In this document: piece by piece, positions 33,586 to 43,679 of the stretch
Numbering within the stretch: position 1 is the first letter of the stretch
Layout: every line of letters begins with the position of its first letter
DNA from: Paranoxybacillus vitaminiphilus
GTDB taxonomy: Bacteria; Bacillota; Bacilli; Bacillales; Anoxybacillaceae
Direction: 5' to 3'
DNA length: 54,631 nt
NCBI RefSeq assembly: GCF_003259935.1
Contig: NZ_QLMH01000017.1
Location: forward strand, 1-54,631
Program-made: the position numbers and the translations under genes
The notes under the pieces: model-generated
Databases searched by the model: none
What the model saw: the letters and a program-made list of their open reading frames with translations, nothing else
Told to the model about the DNA's origin: nothing

Positions 33586-34941
33586 GTGAGTGTAAGAGAA
33601 AGCGATTTAAAACAAGCACCTGCATGTACAACGACGAGCCTGGGCAATTATCTTTGGAGCGATCCGCCTGATGAAAGCAAATGGGCCGATTGCGTTCATT
33701 GCGGCATGTGCTTGGAATCATGTCCAACTTATGAGCAAACCGGACAGGAGCAGCATTCTCCGCGCGGACGTGTCCATCTCATTAAATCGGTTGCCGAAGG
33801 AAAGCTGGAAGTTAATGAAGCTTTTGCAGATCCGGTTTTTGCCTGTCTTGATTGCCGGGCATGTACAACAGCTTGTCCTGCTGATGTCGATGTCGGAGGG
33901 CTCATTGAAGAGGCGCGCGGGCAAATTCGTCAGGCGATGCCATTAACCGGCTGGAAGGGAGCGGTAAGTAAATTTTTCCTTGAAGGAGTGTTTCCGCATC
34001 CAGATCGCCTGCATTTATTAGGAAACTTGTTAAAGTTTTATCAAAAGAGCGGATTGCAAAAGGTGGCGCGCAAAACGCGGCTTATCAATATTATGCCTGA
34101 ACATTTAGTGGAGATGGAAGCGGTTTTACCGGAAGTCAAACAGCCGGTGCGCAAAAAATACAAACAGGCGGGCGTCATTAAAGCAAAAGGGGAGACGAAG
34201 CGGACTGTTGCGCTTTTAACCGGATGTGTCATGGATGTGATGTTCAGCGATATTAACGAAGCAACGATCAATGTGTTAACCCGTAATGGAAATGACGTAG
34301 TGATCCCGCAAAATCAAACGTGTTGTGGAGCGCTGCATGTTCACGCAGGCGACCGCGAAACAGGAAGAAAGCTGGCGAAGCAGAACATCGAAGCGTTTAA
34401 AGATGCTGAGACGGTCATTGTCAATGCAGCAGGCTGCGGCTGCATGTTGAAGGAATATCCAGAACTGTTCCGCGAAGACGATGAGTGGCGTGAAAAAGCA
34501 GAACAGTTTGCTTCGAAGGTAGAAGACATTTCCAAATATCTTCATGACACAGGCTATGAAAAACCAAAAGCGGAAATCAAGACGCGGATTACGTATCATG
34601 ATGCATGCCATTTAGCCCACGGCCAAGGTATACGTCAGGAGCCTCGCAGCATTCTCCTTAGCATTCCCGGGGTGGAAATGGTTCATATGCCAAATGCTGA
34701 CCGCTGCTGTGGAAGCGCCGGCATTTATAATATTACGAATCCAGAAATGGCAGGAGCTGTACTTAAAAGTAAAATGGAGTACGTTCCTGAAGACGTCGAA
34801 ATGATTTCAATGGGAAACCCTGGATGTATGCTGCAAATGGCGCTGGGGGTGCTGAAATACGGAAGAAATCAAAAAATTGTGCATACGGTTCAGCTGCTTG
34901 ACTGGGCATATCAAAAAGAGGAGCGTCTGAAGGGGGTATAA
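33586..34941 (+). CDS. glcF: Glycolate oxidase iron-sulfur subunit GlcF
   Basis: A 451-residue Fe-S protein. Two ferredoxin motifs, CVHCGMCLESCP (about residues 26-37) and CLDCRACTTACP (about 87-98), bind two [4Fe-4S] clusters. Two CCG domains follow, with QTCCGALHVHAGD and ADRCCGSAG as their cores. This is the electron-transfer subunit between GlcD/GlcE and the quinone pool. It starts with GTG one base after the glcE stop, with GGAGGGATC as RBS. Confidence 0.9.
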   Translation: MSVRESDLKQAPACTTTSLGNYLWSDPPDESKWADCVHCGMCLESCPTYEQTGQEQHSPRGRVHLIKSVAEGKLEVNEAFADPVFACLDCRACTTACPADVDVGGLIEEARGQIRQAMPLTGWKGAVSKFFLEGVFPHPDRLHLLGNLLKFYQKSGLQKVARKTRLINIMPEHLVEMEAVLPEVKQPVRKKYKQAGVIKAKGETKRTVALLTGCVMDVMFSDINEATINVLTRNGNDVVIPQNQTCCGALHVHAGDRETGRKLAKQNIEAFKDAETVIVNAAGCGCMLKEYPELFREDDEWREKAEQFASKVEDISKYLHDTGYEKPKAEIKTRITYHDACHLAHGQGIRQEPRSILLSIPGVEMVHMPNADRCCGSAGIYNITNPEMAGAVLKSKMEYVPEDVEMISMGNPGCMLQMALGVLKYGRNQKIVHTVQLLDWAYQKEERLKGV

Positions 34942-34943
34942 TC

Positions 34944-36392
34944 ATGGCTGTAAAAGACGTGCAAATCAAAGATAAACATATCGAAAATCTTGCGAAAATC
35001 GTTGGCGGCGCTCAATCGATTCTTTACAAAAAAGAGGATTTGCTTGCATATGATTGTGACGGTTTTACGATTCACCGGCATTTGCCGAAAGCGGTTGTGT
35101 TTCCAAAAAGTACAGAGGAAGTCGCACAGATTGTGAAATATTGCCATGAAAATGATTTGCCCTTTCTTGCCCGCGGAGCAGGAACGGGTTTAAGCGGCGG
35201 AGCGATTCCGTTGAATGGTGAGGTGGTCATCAGCTTAACAAAGATGAAGCGGCTGCTAAGTGTCGACCTTGAAAATCGACGTGCGGTTGTGGAGCCGGGT
35301 TTTGTAAACCTCAAATTGACACATTCGATTTCTGATAAAGGCTACTATTATGCTCCCGATCCATCAAGCCAATATTGCTGTACAATTGGCGGAAACGTTG
35401 CTGAAAATGCCGGGGGAGCGCACTGTTTGAAATACGGCGTGACGACAAATCATATTTTAGGGATGGAAGTCGTTTTGCCGAATGGCGAAATTATCGAAAT
35501 TAGCACAAATGGAGTTCTTGACCCTCCTGGATATGATTTATTAGGACTGTTGACGGGCTCGGAAGGAACATTAGGAATTGTGACAAAAATAACAGTTCGC
35601 ATTTTGAAAAATCCCGAAGCAAAACAAACCGTGTTGGCTTATTTTGATAAAGTTTCCGACGCAAGTCAGGCTGTGTCTGATATTATCTCTGCCGGAATTG
35701 TTCCCGCTGCTCTTGAAATGATGGATAAAACAGCAATTGAGGGAGTTGAAGCGGCGGCGTTTCCAGTAGGACATCCGAAAGACATCGAAGCGCTGTTGCT
35801 TATTGAAGTCGACGGCATTTCCGCCGGTATCGATGAGCAGATTGATGAAATTTTAAAAGTATGCAGAAGACGAAATGTTCGTGAAGTGAAAGTAGCGCAA
35901 GATGAGAAGGAAAGGGAAAGATGGTGGGCGAATCGCAAAACAGGCTTTGGAGCGATGGGGGCGATTTCTCCTGACTATTTAGTACAAGACGGAGTGATTC
36001 CGCGAAGCAAGCTGCCGGAAGTGCTGGAGCGAATCAAGCAAATAAGCGAAAAATATGGCTTGCGCATCGCTAATATTTTTCATGCCGGAGATGGAAATCT
36101 TCATCCGCTTGTTCTTTTTGATGCGAGAAAGCCAGGAGAAACAGAAAAAGCGCTGGCAGCTGGGAGCGAATGTCTGCAAGTTTGTGCCGATGTCGGCGGC
36201 TCCATTACCGGTGAGCATGGAGTAGGGATTGAGAAACGCGAAGAAATGCGCTTCATTTTCACCGATGAAGAAATTATTGCCCAAACCAATATTCGTGATG
36301 TGTTCAATCCGAAAAACTTATTAAATGCTGGAAAATTATTTCCAACACCAGGGCGCTGTGTAGAAGTAAAAAGAAACGAGAAAACGAAATAA
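34944..36392 (+). CDS. glcD: Glycolate oxidase catalytic subunit GlcD
   Basis: A 482-residue FAD-dependent 2-hydroxyacid dehydrogenase. Seen are FLARGAGTGLSGGAIPLNGE (FAD pyrophosphate binding, about residues 74-93), TIGGNVAENAGGAHCLKYG, LTGSEGTLGI, and C-terminal HAGDGNLHP and GEHGVGIEK motifs of the FAD-oxidase C domain. It oxidises glycolate to glyoxylate. It starts two bases after glcF with AGGGGGTA as RBS. No separate terminator is visible before the glcB promoter. Confidence 0.92.
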   Translation: MAVKDVQIKDKHIENLAKIVGGAQSILYKKEDLLAYDCDGFTIHRHLPKAVVFPKSTEEVAQIVKYCHENDLPFLARGAGTGLSGGAIPLNGEVVISLTKMKRLLSVDLENRRAVVEPGFVNLKLTHSISDKGYYYAPDPSSQYCCTIGGNVAENAGGAHCLKYGVTTNHILGMEVVLPNGEIIEISTNGVLDPPGYDLLGLLTGSEGTLGIVTKITVRILKNPEAKQTVLAYFDKVSDASQAVSDIISAGIVPAALEMMDKTAIEGVEAAAFPVGHPKDIEALLLIEVDGISAGIDEQIDEILKVCRRRNVREVKVAQDEKERERWWANRKTGFGAMGAISPDYLVQDGVIPRSKLPEVLERIKQISEKYGLRIANIFHAGDGNLHPLVLFDARKPGETEKALAAGSECLQVCADVGGSITGEHGVGIEKREEMRFIFTDEEIIAQTNIRDVFNPKNLLNAGKLFPTPGRCVEVKRNEKTK

Positions 36393-36406
36393 TTTTTTGA
36401 AAATTA

Positions 36407-36435
36407 TTGAAATAACCACAATTTTATGCTATTAT
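36407..36435 (+). promoter_or_regulatory. Sigma-A promoter of glcB
   Basis: TTGAAA (36407-36412), 17 bp, TATTAT (36430-36435). Transcription would start near 36442, leaving a leader of about 110 bases that contains the operator at 36453. Confidence 0.7.
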
Positions 36436-36452
36436 TTTTTTAAATAAATTAC

Positions 36453-36465
36453 GAAACAATGTTTT
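36453..36465. promoter_or_regulatory. KdgR-like IclR-family operator before glcB
   Basis: GAAACAATGTTTT differs from the perfect palindrome before glcE in the free centre base and the last base. It lies about 11-23 bases after the predicted transcription start, suited to repression. Confidence 0.55.
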
Positions 36466-36551
36466 TTAATAACAAACAAAAGTTGATTTCTCCGTAATAC
36501 GAGCAAGCACTCTTACTAAATCGTTCATTATGAAAAGGGGGAAATGTTTTT

Positions 36552-38732
36552 ATGCAAAACTATGTGAAAGTAGGCAACCTTCAAGTGGCCAGTATTTTCT
36601 ATGATTTTATCAATACGGAAGTTCTGCCGCAAAGCGGGGTGGACAGTGAACAATTCTGGGCGGATTTAGAAACGCTAGTAAAAGATTTGACACCAAAAAA
36701 CAAAGCGCTGCTTGCCCGCCGCGATGAAATTCAAGAAAAGCTGAACGAATGGCACCGGCAGCATAGAGGAAATTTTGACTTTGACGAATATAAATCATTT
36801 TTGCAGGAAATTGGCTATTTAGAGCCGGAAGTAGAAGATTTTCAAATTACGACTGAAAGGGTCGACGATGAAATCGCTTTACAGGCCGGACCACAGTTAG
36901 TTGTTCCTGTCAGCAATGCCCGCTATGCACTGAATGCAGCGAACGCGCGCTGGGGAAGTCTTTATGATGCTCTTTACGGAACGGACGCGATCAGTGAAGA
37001 AGATGGCGCACAACGCGGAGAACGTTACAATCCGGTCCGCGGTGAGAAAGTGATTGCCTATGCAAAACAATTCCTTGATGAAGCTGTACCGTTAAACGGA
37101 TGCTCTCATAAAGATGCTGTCAAGTATGCCGTCGTCAATGGCAAATTGTCTGTTTCCGTTAAAGACGGCCGGACAACGAGCCTTCAAGATGAAGAAAAAT
37201 TTGTCGGCTATCAAGGAAATCCGGAAGATCCATCGGCTATCTTGCTGAAAAATAACGGTTTGCATATTGAAATCCAAATCGATCGCAGTCATCCTGTCGG
37301 CAAAACAGATACAGCCGGTGTAAAAGATATTTTATTGGAAGCTGCGCTGACGACGATTATGGACTGCGAAGATTCTGTCGCTGCCGTCGATGCAGAGGAT
37401 AAAGTGCATGTATACCGCAACTTGTTAGGTTTAATGAAAGGAGACTTGACGGCAACATTCACAAAGGGAAATAAAACAATCACGCGCGCGCTCAATCCTG
37501 ACCGCACTTATACAACGCCAAGCGGAGAAGAATTGACATTGCCGGGCCGTTCGCTCATGTTCGTACGCAACGTTGGACATTTGATGACCAATAATGCCGT
37601 ATTAGATCAAAATGGCGAGGAAATTTATGAAGGAATTTTGGATGCAGTTGTCACAAGCTTAATTGCGAAACATTCTCTATTAGGCAATGGCCGCTATAAA
37701 AATTCCGCAAAAGGCTCTATCTACATTGTTAAACCGAAGATGCACGGTTCAGAAGAAGTCGCTTTTGCGAATGAACTGTTTGACCGTGTTGAAGATATGC
37801 TCGGACTGGAGCGAAATACAATTAAAATCGGTGTGATGGATGAGGAACGCCGCACAACGCTGAACTTGAAAAACTGTATTTATCAAGTAAGAGATCGCAT
37901 TGTGTTTATTAATACCGGATTTTTAGATCGAACTGGCGATGAAATCCATACTTCGATGGAAGCAGGACCGATGATTCGCAAAAATGATATGAAAACATCA
38001 ACATGGCTGCAAGGATATGAGAAGTCAAATGTAAGCGTTGGTCTTGCCTGCGGCTTCCAAGGACGGGCGCAAATTGGTAAGGGAATGTGGGCAATGCCGG
38101 ATATGATGGCGGAAATGCTGAAGCAAAAAGGCAGCCAGCTTCAGGCAGGTGCCAATACGGCATGGGTGCCTTCTCCAACGGCAGCCGTCTTGCATGCGAT
38201 CCATTATCATCAAATCGATGTCACAAAAGTACAAAATGAATTAAGCAAAGAATTTAAAGATTTTCGCGATGAAATTTTACAGATTCCAGTGGCGGCCAAT
38301 CCTAATTGGACTCCTGAAGAAATTCAACAAGAGTTGGACAATAACGCTCAAAGTATTCTTGGATATGTTGTCCGCTGGGTAGAGCAAGGAATTGGCTGCT
38401 CGAAAGTGCCGGATATTAACAATATCGGGCTGATGGAAGACCGGGCGACATTAAGAATTTCCAGCCAGCATATCGCGAACTGGCTTCACCATGGAATTTG
38501 CACGAAAGAGCAAGTGCTTGAGACGTTAAAGCGCATGGCGAAAGTCGTCGATGAGCAAAACGCTGGTGATCCTGCATATCGGCCAATGTCTGAAGACTAT
38601 GACAACTCAGTTGCCTTCCAAGCGGCATGCGATCTCATTTTCAAAGGCTATGAACAGCCAAACGGTTACACGGAGCCAATCTTGCACCGCCGTCGCTTAG
38701 AAGCTAAAGCGAAGTTCGCAGTAAAACAGTAA
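36552..38732 (+). CDS. glcB: Malate synthase G
   Basis: A 726-residue enzyme matching the usual length of malate synthase G (about 720). It condenses glyoxylate with acetyl-CoA to malate. Conserved motifs are present: [17 protein letters not shown] (active-site acids), [32 protein letters not shown] with the catalytic arginine region, and [13 protein letters not shown]. It removes the glyoxylate made by GlcDEF. It has its own sigma-A promoter and operator. RBS AAAGGGGG, with a rather long 11-base spacing. Confidence 0.94.
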   Translation: MQNYVKVGNLQVASIFYDFINTEVLPQSGVDSEQFWADLETLVKDLTPKNKALLARRDEIQEKLNEWHRQHRGNFDFDEYKSFLQEIGYLEPEVEDFQITTERVDDEIALQAGPQLVVPVSNARYALNAANARWGSLYDALYGTDAISEEDGAQRGERYNPVRGEKVIAYAKQFLDEAVPLNGCSHKDAVKYAVVNGKLSVSVKDGRTTSLQDEEKFVGYQGNPEDPSAILLKNNGLHIEIQIDRSHPVGKTDTAGVKDILLEAALTTIMDCEDSVAAVDAEDKVHVYRNLLGLMKGDLTATFTKGNKTITRALNPDRTYTTPSGEELTLPGRSLMFVRNVGHLMTNNAVLDQNGEEIYEGILDAVVTSLIAKHSLLGNGRYKNSAKGSIYIVKPKMHGSEEVAFANELFDRVEDMLGLERNTIKIGVMDEERRTTLNLKNCIYQVRDRIVFINTGFLDRTGDEIHTSMEAGPMIRKNDMKTSTWLQGYEKSNVSVGLACGFQGRAQIGKGMWAMPDMMAEMLKQKGSQLQAGANTAWVPSPTAAVLHAIHYHQIDVTKVQNELSKEFKDFRDEILQIPVAANPNWTPEEIQQELDNNAQSILGYVVRWVEQGIGCSKVPDINNIGLMEDRATLRISSQHIANWLHHGICTKEQVLETLKRMAKVVDEQNAGDPAYRPMSEDYDNSVAFQAACDLIFKGYEQPNGYTEPILHRRRLEAKAKFAVKQ

Positions 38733-38755
38733 TCTACGATACAAAGTAGCTGAGA

Positions 38756-38880
38756 GAGGCTGTCTCATAAGGGGCTGACTTCACACAAGTTTCACAATAT
38801 ATCGTTCATTTATCCAATGTGATGTCCTATATATTGTGTTGTGGGGTCTGACCCTGGGGCTTTTGGGACAGCCTCTTTCA
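38756..38880. repeat. Dispersed hairpin repeat, copy 8 (full-length reference)
   Basis: GAGGCTGTCTCATAAGGGGC then TGACTTCACAC at the left; TGTGTTGTGGGGTCTGACCC then TGGGGCTTTTGGGACAGCCT at the right, ending CTTTC. The 45-base centre carries ATATATCG and TTATCCAATG, also seen in other copies. It lies between glcB and the fumarylacetoacetase-family gene. Confidence 0.9.
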
Positions 38881-39025
38881 TATACACAACGCTGTGAGTG
38901 GGGAATGGGAAAAACTGTTGTGCGATCAGCAGTTTTTGCTGAAGCTTTGCTTGATAAAAGAGTTTCAGCCGCGAGCCGCTGGCAAAACCGGAGTTACTCA
39001 TAACTAACATGAGAGGAGTTAAGCG

Positions 39026-39805
39026 ATGAAATTTGCCAGATTTACTGCCAATGGAGAAACGTATACAGGTGTGTTAACGGATGGTGTAATAAGGGAAATT
39101 CAAGGGGATATGTTTAGTGAATGGGAATATACAGGAAAAATCTTTTCCAAGCACGAGGTCAAATTTCTTGCTCCGTTAGAGCCGAACCAAATTATCGGAA
39201 TCGGTGCAAACTATGTCTCAAAAAAAGAAGAGCTTCCTGCTCTGCTGCCGGAAATTCCGGTATTTTTCTTCAAACCAACTTCATCGGTGATCGGACCTGA
39301 AGAAGAAATTATTATTCCAAACGGAATTGACCAAGTCAAGTTTGAATCAGAGTTAGCGGTTGTGATTGGGAAGGAAGCGAAGCATGTTCCTGAATCAGAT
39401 GTATTGGATTATGTGTTCGGTTATACCGTTGGAAATGATGTAACCGCACCACAATTTTTTCATCAAGACGGCCATTGGACGCTTGGGAAAGCATTTGATA
39501 CATTTACGCCATTAGGTCCGGTAATTGAAACGGAACTCGATCCTTTCAAGGTGAATGTGAAGGCAAGACTAAACGGTGTTGAAAAACAAAATAGTCCGAC
39601 TGAACTGATGATTATTCCAATCTGTAAAATGATCTCCTATCTGACGAATATGATGACGCTGAAGCCGGGGGATGTGATTTTAACAGGAAGTCCGGTAGGA
39701 GCCGAGTTTGTCAAGGCAGGGGATATGATTGAATGTGAGATTGAAGAGATCGGAACGCTCCGCAATACGTTTGCTGCAGCAAAAGAATGCGCTAAAATTC
39801 GTTAA
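39026..39805 (+). CDS. Fumarylacetoacetate hydrolase family protein
   Basis: A 259-residue FAH-fold enzyme. The metal site is visible as FESELAVVIGKEA and later GYTVGNDVTAPQFFHQDG and LTGSPVG motifs. Relatives include acylpyruvate hydrolases, oxaloacetate decarboxylases and HHDD-type isomerases. Placed between malate synthase G and its presumed regulator, an oxaloacetate decarboxylase role would let malate, once oxidised, be turned to pyruvate; this is inference from context. RBS GAGAGGAG. A hairpin repeat separates it from glcB. Confidence 0.82.
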   Translation: MKFARFTANGETYTGVLTDGVIREIQGDMFSEWEYTGKIFSKHEVKFLAPLEPNQIIGIGANYVSKKEELPALLPEIPVFFFKPTSSVIGPEEEIIIPNGIDQVKFESELAVVIGKEAKHVPESDVLDYVFGYTVGNDVTAPQFFHQDGHWTLGKAFDTFTPLGPVIETELDPFKVNVKARLNGVEKQNSPTELMIIPICKMISYLTNMMTLKPGDVILTGSPVGAEFVKAGDMIECEIEEIGTLRNTFAAAKECAKIR

Positions 39806-39874
39806 TGATCGCTTAAATGCCCGGGGATAAATGTTATAATGAATTATCATGTTTTATGCTAGAGGTGAGAGAGC

Positions 39875-40639
39875 ATGGAAAGAGAAAATATGGTCAAGTC
39901 TGTGAGCCGGGCATTAGATATTATCGGTATCGTCAGTTCAGAAAAGAATGGCTTAGGTGTTACAGAAATTGCGAAACAAATGGATATTAATAAAAGCTCT
40001 GTGTATCGGATTTTATCGACACTTGTCCAATACGGATATATGGAGCAGGATGAAGAAACAAGCCGCTACAAGCTTGGCTACAAATTTTTGGAGATGAGCT
40101 CGAAACTGCTCGAATCGATCGATCTAAGAAAAGAGGCGAAGCCATATTTACAACAATTGGAGAAAGAAACAAATGAGGTCATTCATCTTGTTGTATATGA
40201 CCAGGGCGAAGTGATTTATATTGAAAAGTTAGAAGGAACGGAAACGCTGCGCATGCATTCGAAAGTCGGCAAAAGAGCTCCGATGCATTGCACGGCAGTA
40301 GGAAAAGCGATCTTAGCGCATTTGCCGTCCAATGTTGTGCTCGATATTTTAGAACGTAAAGGAATGCCAAAGCATACGGATAAAACGATTACCAATCAGG
40401 ATGAATTTTTGAAAGAGCTCGCACAAGTAAAACAAAAGGGATATGCGCTTGACTTAGAGGAAAACGAATACGGGATTCGCTGTATTGCTGTACCGATTTT
40501 TGATCATGCAGGAAAAGTCGTTGCCGCTGTCAGTATCTCCGGTCCGACAATCCGCATGACCGATGAACGAATCAAACAACTGCAACCGAGAATGCTGCAA
40601 ATCGGTAAACAAATTTCCGCAAGGCTTGGATATATATGA
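39875..40639 (+). CDS. IclR-family transcriptional regulator of the glycolate locus (predicted)
   Basis: A 254-residue IclR-family regulator. An N-terminal winged helix (VTEIAKQMDINKSSVYRILS, residues about 28-47) is followed by the effector domain with HSKVGKRAPMHCTAVGKAIL and YGIRCIAVPIFD motifs. Such proteins bind small acids such as glyoxylate or pyruvate. The predicted operators GAAACA-N-TGTTTC before glcE and glcB are of IclR/KdgR type, which makes this gene the likely regulator. RBS GAGGTGAGAG. Confidence 0.87.
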   Translation: MERENMVKSVSRALDIIGIVSSEKNGLGVTEIAKQMDINKSSVYRILSTLVQYGYMEQDEETSRYKLGYKFLEMSSKLLESIDLRKEAKPYLQQLEKETNEVIHLVVYDQGEVIYIEKLEGTETLRMHSKVGKRAPMHCTAVGKAILAHLPSNVVLDILERKGMPKHTDKTITNQDEFLKELAQVKQKGYALDLEENEYGIRCIAVPIFDHAGKVVAAVSISGPTIRMTDERIKQLQPRMLQIGKQISARLGYI

Positions 40640-40654
40640 AAATGTTAAAATGTT

Positions 40655-40690
40655 GCTCGGTATCTGATTGGAAGATATCGAGCTTTTTTG
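40655..40690 (+). terminator. Terminator of the glycolate locus
   Basis: GCTCGGTATC pairs fully with GATATCGAGC (one G-T pair), followed by six Ts. Confidence 0.85.
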
Positions 40691-40880
40691 TTGCAAATGA
40701 ATTTTGTCAATTAAATTCTATGAGCCCTTTCTTTCAGCATAATATGTGATTTTCTTCATTCCTTCTCTAAATCGCTTTCAAAATACGAGTTCGGCAGAAT
40801 GAATATTTTCCTTTTTATGTTAAACAATAAAGAAAGACGTTTGTCGGCAGCAAATATTGAATTTGAAGGAGAAAAGAGAG

Positions 40881-42572
40881 TTGCTGAATAGAGAGATTAC
40901 TCGACATGAAAAAAAGATAATTTTCTTCTCGTTCCTTGCAATAGCTGCTTTTGTGTCACCGTATTTTCTTCTCGGCGAAGATGCTCATATGCGCGTTCAC
41001 GATAATTTAGATTCGAATATTGCCTGGTATAAAGTGTTAATCAGAAGCGGTGAATTGTTCGGTTCAGTGAATGCGGTCATTCCCCAAATTATTAACGGCC
41101 TGCCGCGAAACGCATTTGGGACAGAATTTAGCGGCATTGTATGGCTGCATGCCTTATTTCCTTCGATTTATGCTTATGGCTTAAGTCAAACCATCACGCG
41201 CGTGTTTGCCTTTATCGGAATGTACCTGCTTTTGAAAAAACATTTTATTCAGGAGCCGGAATGGGCATGGATTCGTGTCGGTGCCGCGTTAGCCTTCGCT
41301 CTTACACCGTTTTGGCCGTCAGGGATGCTGAGTACGCTTGGAATGCCGCTTGCGTTATGGGCGTTTTTAAACATTCGTGCCGGTGAGCGTTCGTGGCTGA
41401 ATTATTTGGTGTTAACGCTCCTGCCTTTCTATTCAAGCCTTGTTCTTGGCTTTTTCTTCTTCTTAAGCGCGATGGGGATGTTGTGGTTGGTTGATGTCGT
41501 GCGCGGAAAAGGCTGGAACGTGCGGTTTTTATTGGCGATTGTATACATGAGTGTGATTTACTTAGCGATTGAATATCGCCTTGTCCATTCGCTTTTATTT
41601 TCGACGGAGCCAACGAGCCGTGATGAATATTTTCATGCCCGCCTGCCGCTTTGGCGTGTCATTCGTTTAACTTTTAAAAACTATGTTCTTGGGCATAACC
41701 ATGTCATGACGGTACATGGTCTTGTGATTTTGCCGGTCACGTTCATTGCCTTATATGTTGTCTGGAAACAAAAACGCTGGCGCGAAGAAAAAACATTTCT
41801 GTTTTTGCATGTCCTAAACTTTGCGCTTTCCGCATGGTATGCGTTTTGGTTTTATAAAGGATGGCTTCCATTGACAGAACGGTTCGACCTTCTTGATAAG
41901 TTCAATTTTGCTCGTTATCACTTTTTGCGGCCGCTAGTCATTTATGTATTATTTGCGCTTTCTTTGAAAATTTTATGGCGGCAAGGAAAAGCATGGCAGA
42001 GAATGTCTCTCTGTTTCATCACAGCGCAGCTTCTTGTGCTGACGGCCTTTAACGAGGAAATCGTTTATCAGAACAAACCGTCGTTTAAACAGTTTTATGC
42101 CGAAAAGCAGTTTGCAGAAATTAAAGAATACATAGGGCTTCCAGTGGAAGAATATCGCGTCGCGAGCATCGGAATTCACCCGGCGATTGCTCAATATAAC
42201 GGATTTTATACGCTTGATACGTACAACAATTTTTATCCGCTCTCATATAAACATCGTTTTCGAGAAATGATTGCGCAGGAATTAAAGAAAAATAAGAAGC
42301 TTCGCGAGTATTTTGATGAGTGGGGTGGACGTTGTTATATTTTTGTGGACGAACTTGGAAAACATTATATGTTTAAAAAACATTCACAAAAAAAGATCAA
42401 ACATTTGCAGTTAAATACGGATGTATTTCGGGAAATGGGCGGTCGCTATATTTTATCCGCACTCCCGATTGAAAATGCGACAAAAAATCAACTGAAATTG
42501 GAAAAAGTATTTCATTCGCATGAATCCGCTTGGAAAATCCATTTGTACAAAGTGATGCCTAGGGAGGAATGA
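40881..42572 (+). CDS. YkoS-like (DUF6044) polytopic membrane protein
   Basis: A 563-residue membrane protein with 10 or more hydrophobic segments in the first 380 residues, and an extracellular C-terminal domain. The early loop DAHMRVHDNLDSNIAWYKVL is typical of the family, which resembles GT-C glycosyltransferases or YfhO-type proteins. It matches B. subtilis YkoS, next to the glycosyltransferase YkoT. Start TTG 40881 is 9 bases from AAGGAG; the longer frame from 40857 places the RBS inside the gene. Probably acts in surface glycan modification. Confidence 0.75.
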   Translation: MLNREITRHEKKIIFFSFLAIAAFVSPYFLLGEDAHMRVHDNLDSNIAWYKVLIRSGELFGSVNAVIPQIINGLPRNAFGTEFSGIVWLHALFPSIYAYGLSQTITRVFAFIGMYLLLKKHFIQEPEWAWIRVGAALAFALTPFWPSGMLSTLGMPLALWAFLNIRAGERSWLNYLVLTLLPFYSSLVLGFFFFLSAMGMLWLVDVVRGKGWNVRFLLAIVYMSVIYLAIEYRLVHSLLFSTEPTSRDEYFHARLPLWRVIRLTFKNYVLGHNHVMTVHGLVILPVTFIALYVVWKQKRWREEKTFLFLHVLNFALSAWYAFWFYKGWLPLTERFDLLDKFNFARYHFLRPLVIYVLFALSLKILWRQGKAWQRMSLCFITAQLLVLTAFNEEIVYQNKPSFKQFYAEKQFAEIKEYIGLPVEEYRVASIGIHPAIAQYNGFYTLDTYNNFYPLSYKHRFREMIAQELKKNKKLREYFDEWGGRCYIFVDELGKHYMFKKHSQKKIKHLQLNTDVFREMGGRYILSALPIENATKNQLKLEKVFHSHESAWKIHLYKVMPREE

Positions 42573-42574
42573 GC

Positions 42575-43600
42575 TTGAACGAACCAGTTCTTACCATTGT
42601 TGTGCCATGTTATAACGAAGAAGAAGTGCTGCCGGAAACGATGAAGCAGCTGTTGAACTTGCTTGAGCAGCTAATCGCGGAAAAGCTTGTTTCGCGGCAA
42701 AGCAAATTATTATTTGTCGATGATGGGAGCAAAGATCAAACGTGGCAACTCATTTATAAAGCGAGTTTGCAGCATGAAGCGGTGAAAGGGGTAAAGCTTT
42801 CGCGCAACGTCGGTCATCAAAATGCTTTGCTTGCCGGATTGTTTGCCGCTAAATCGGTTTCTGACTGCATCGTTTCCATTGACGCTGATTTACAGGATGA
42901 TATTTCGATCATTCGTGAATTTATGCAAAAATTTCATGAAGGCTATGAAATTGTCTATGGGGTGCGAAAAAAGCGAGAGACGGATACGTTTTTTAAGCGG
43001 CATACGGCACAAGGTTTTTATAAATTGATGAAAGCGATGGGGGTGAATGTCGTTTATAATCATGCCGATTATCGCTTAATGAGCCGCCGCGCTGTTGAAG
43101 AACTCGAACGTTTTGAAGAAGTGAATTTGTTTTTGCGCGGGATTGTTCCTTTGCTTGGGTTTCGCTCTGCCGTTGTCTATTATGATCGGAAAGAACGTCC
43201 GGCCGGGAAAACGAAATATCCGCTCAAAAAAATGCTGGCGTTTGCCTTGGACGGAATTACATCGTTGAGCATTACTCCGATTCGCTTTATCTCGCTTATT
43301 GGTTTTATCTCGTTTTTCGTCAGTCTTATATTCGGCCTATATTTCATCTTTTTAAAATTTACCGGGCATACGCAAACCGGCTGGACGTCTCTCATTATGT
43401 CGATTTGGCTTCTCGGGGGATTGCAGCTCATTGCGTTTGGCTTAATCGGTGAATATATTGGGAAAATTTACAAAGAAACCAAGCGGCGCCCGAGATATAT
43501 TGTCGATATGGATTTATTGAATTTGCCGCTTCGAGCGACATCTCGAGACGCAGAGGAGCCTATTCATGTTGACGTTAAAAGGTTATCTCAATCGAACTAG
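42575..43600 (+). CDS. ykoT: YkoT-like GT2 glycosyltransferase with C-terminal membrane domain
   Basis: A 341-residue family 2 glycosyltransferase of the DPM1/GtrB type. The catalytic domain starts TIVVPCYNEEEVLPET, has LFVDDGSKDQTW, SIDADLQDD (DxD-like metal site) and later KERPAGKTKYPLKKM. Two membrane segments near residues 230-300 anchor it. It would load a sugar on undecaprenyl phosphate for a partner flippase. TTG 42575 has AGGGAGG 7 bases upstream, while ATG 42569 is too close. The C-terminal tail may have been altered by the deletion that removed most of gtrA. Confidence 0.82.
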   Translation: MNEPVLTIVVPCYNEEEVLPETMKQLLNLLEQLIAEKLVSRQSKLLFVDDGSKDQTWQLIYKASLQHEAVKGVKLSRNVGHQNALLAGLFAAKSVSDCIVSIDADLQDDISIIREFMQKFHEGYEIVYGVRKKRETDTFFKRHTAQGFYKLMKAMGVNVVYNHADYRLMSRRAVEELERFEEVNLFLRGIVPLLGFRSAVVYYDRKERPAGKTKYPLKKMLAFALDGITSLSITPIRFISLIGFISFFVSLIFGLYFIFLKFTGHTQTGWTSLIMSIWLLGGLQLIAFGLIGEYIGKIYKETKRRPRYIVDMDLLNLPLRATSRDAEEPIHVDVKRLSQSN

Positions 43601-43679
43601 CCCGTTTGTTCGGCACTTTATTTTACACGGTGCTGAATTACCTCGGACAAAAAATGATTGTTTTTACGGTAAAGTAGGA
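43590..43679 (+). pseudogene. gtrA remnant (GtrA-family flippase, C-terminal end)
   Basis: In the frame shifted from ykoT, the DNA from about 43590 reads ELARLFGTLFYTVLNYLGQK then MIVFTVK and stops at TAG. The piece FYTVLNYLGQKMIVF matches the end of GtrA-family proteins, which usually follow GtrB/YkoT-like transferases. Only about 30 of the usual 120-140 residues remain. It overlaps the last codons of ykoT, so a deletion probably joined the two. Confidence 0.5.
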
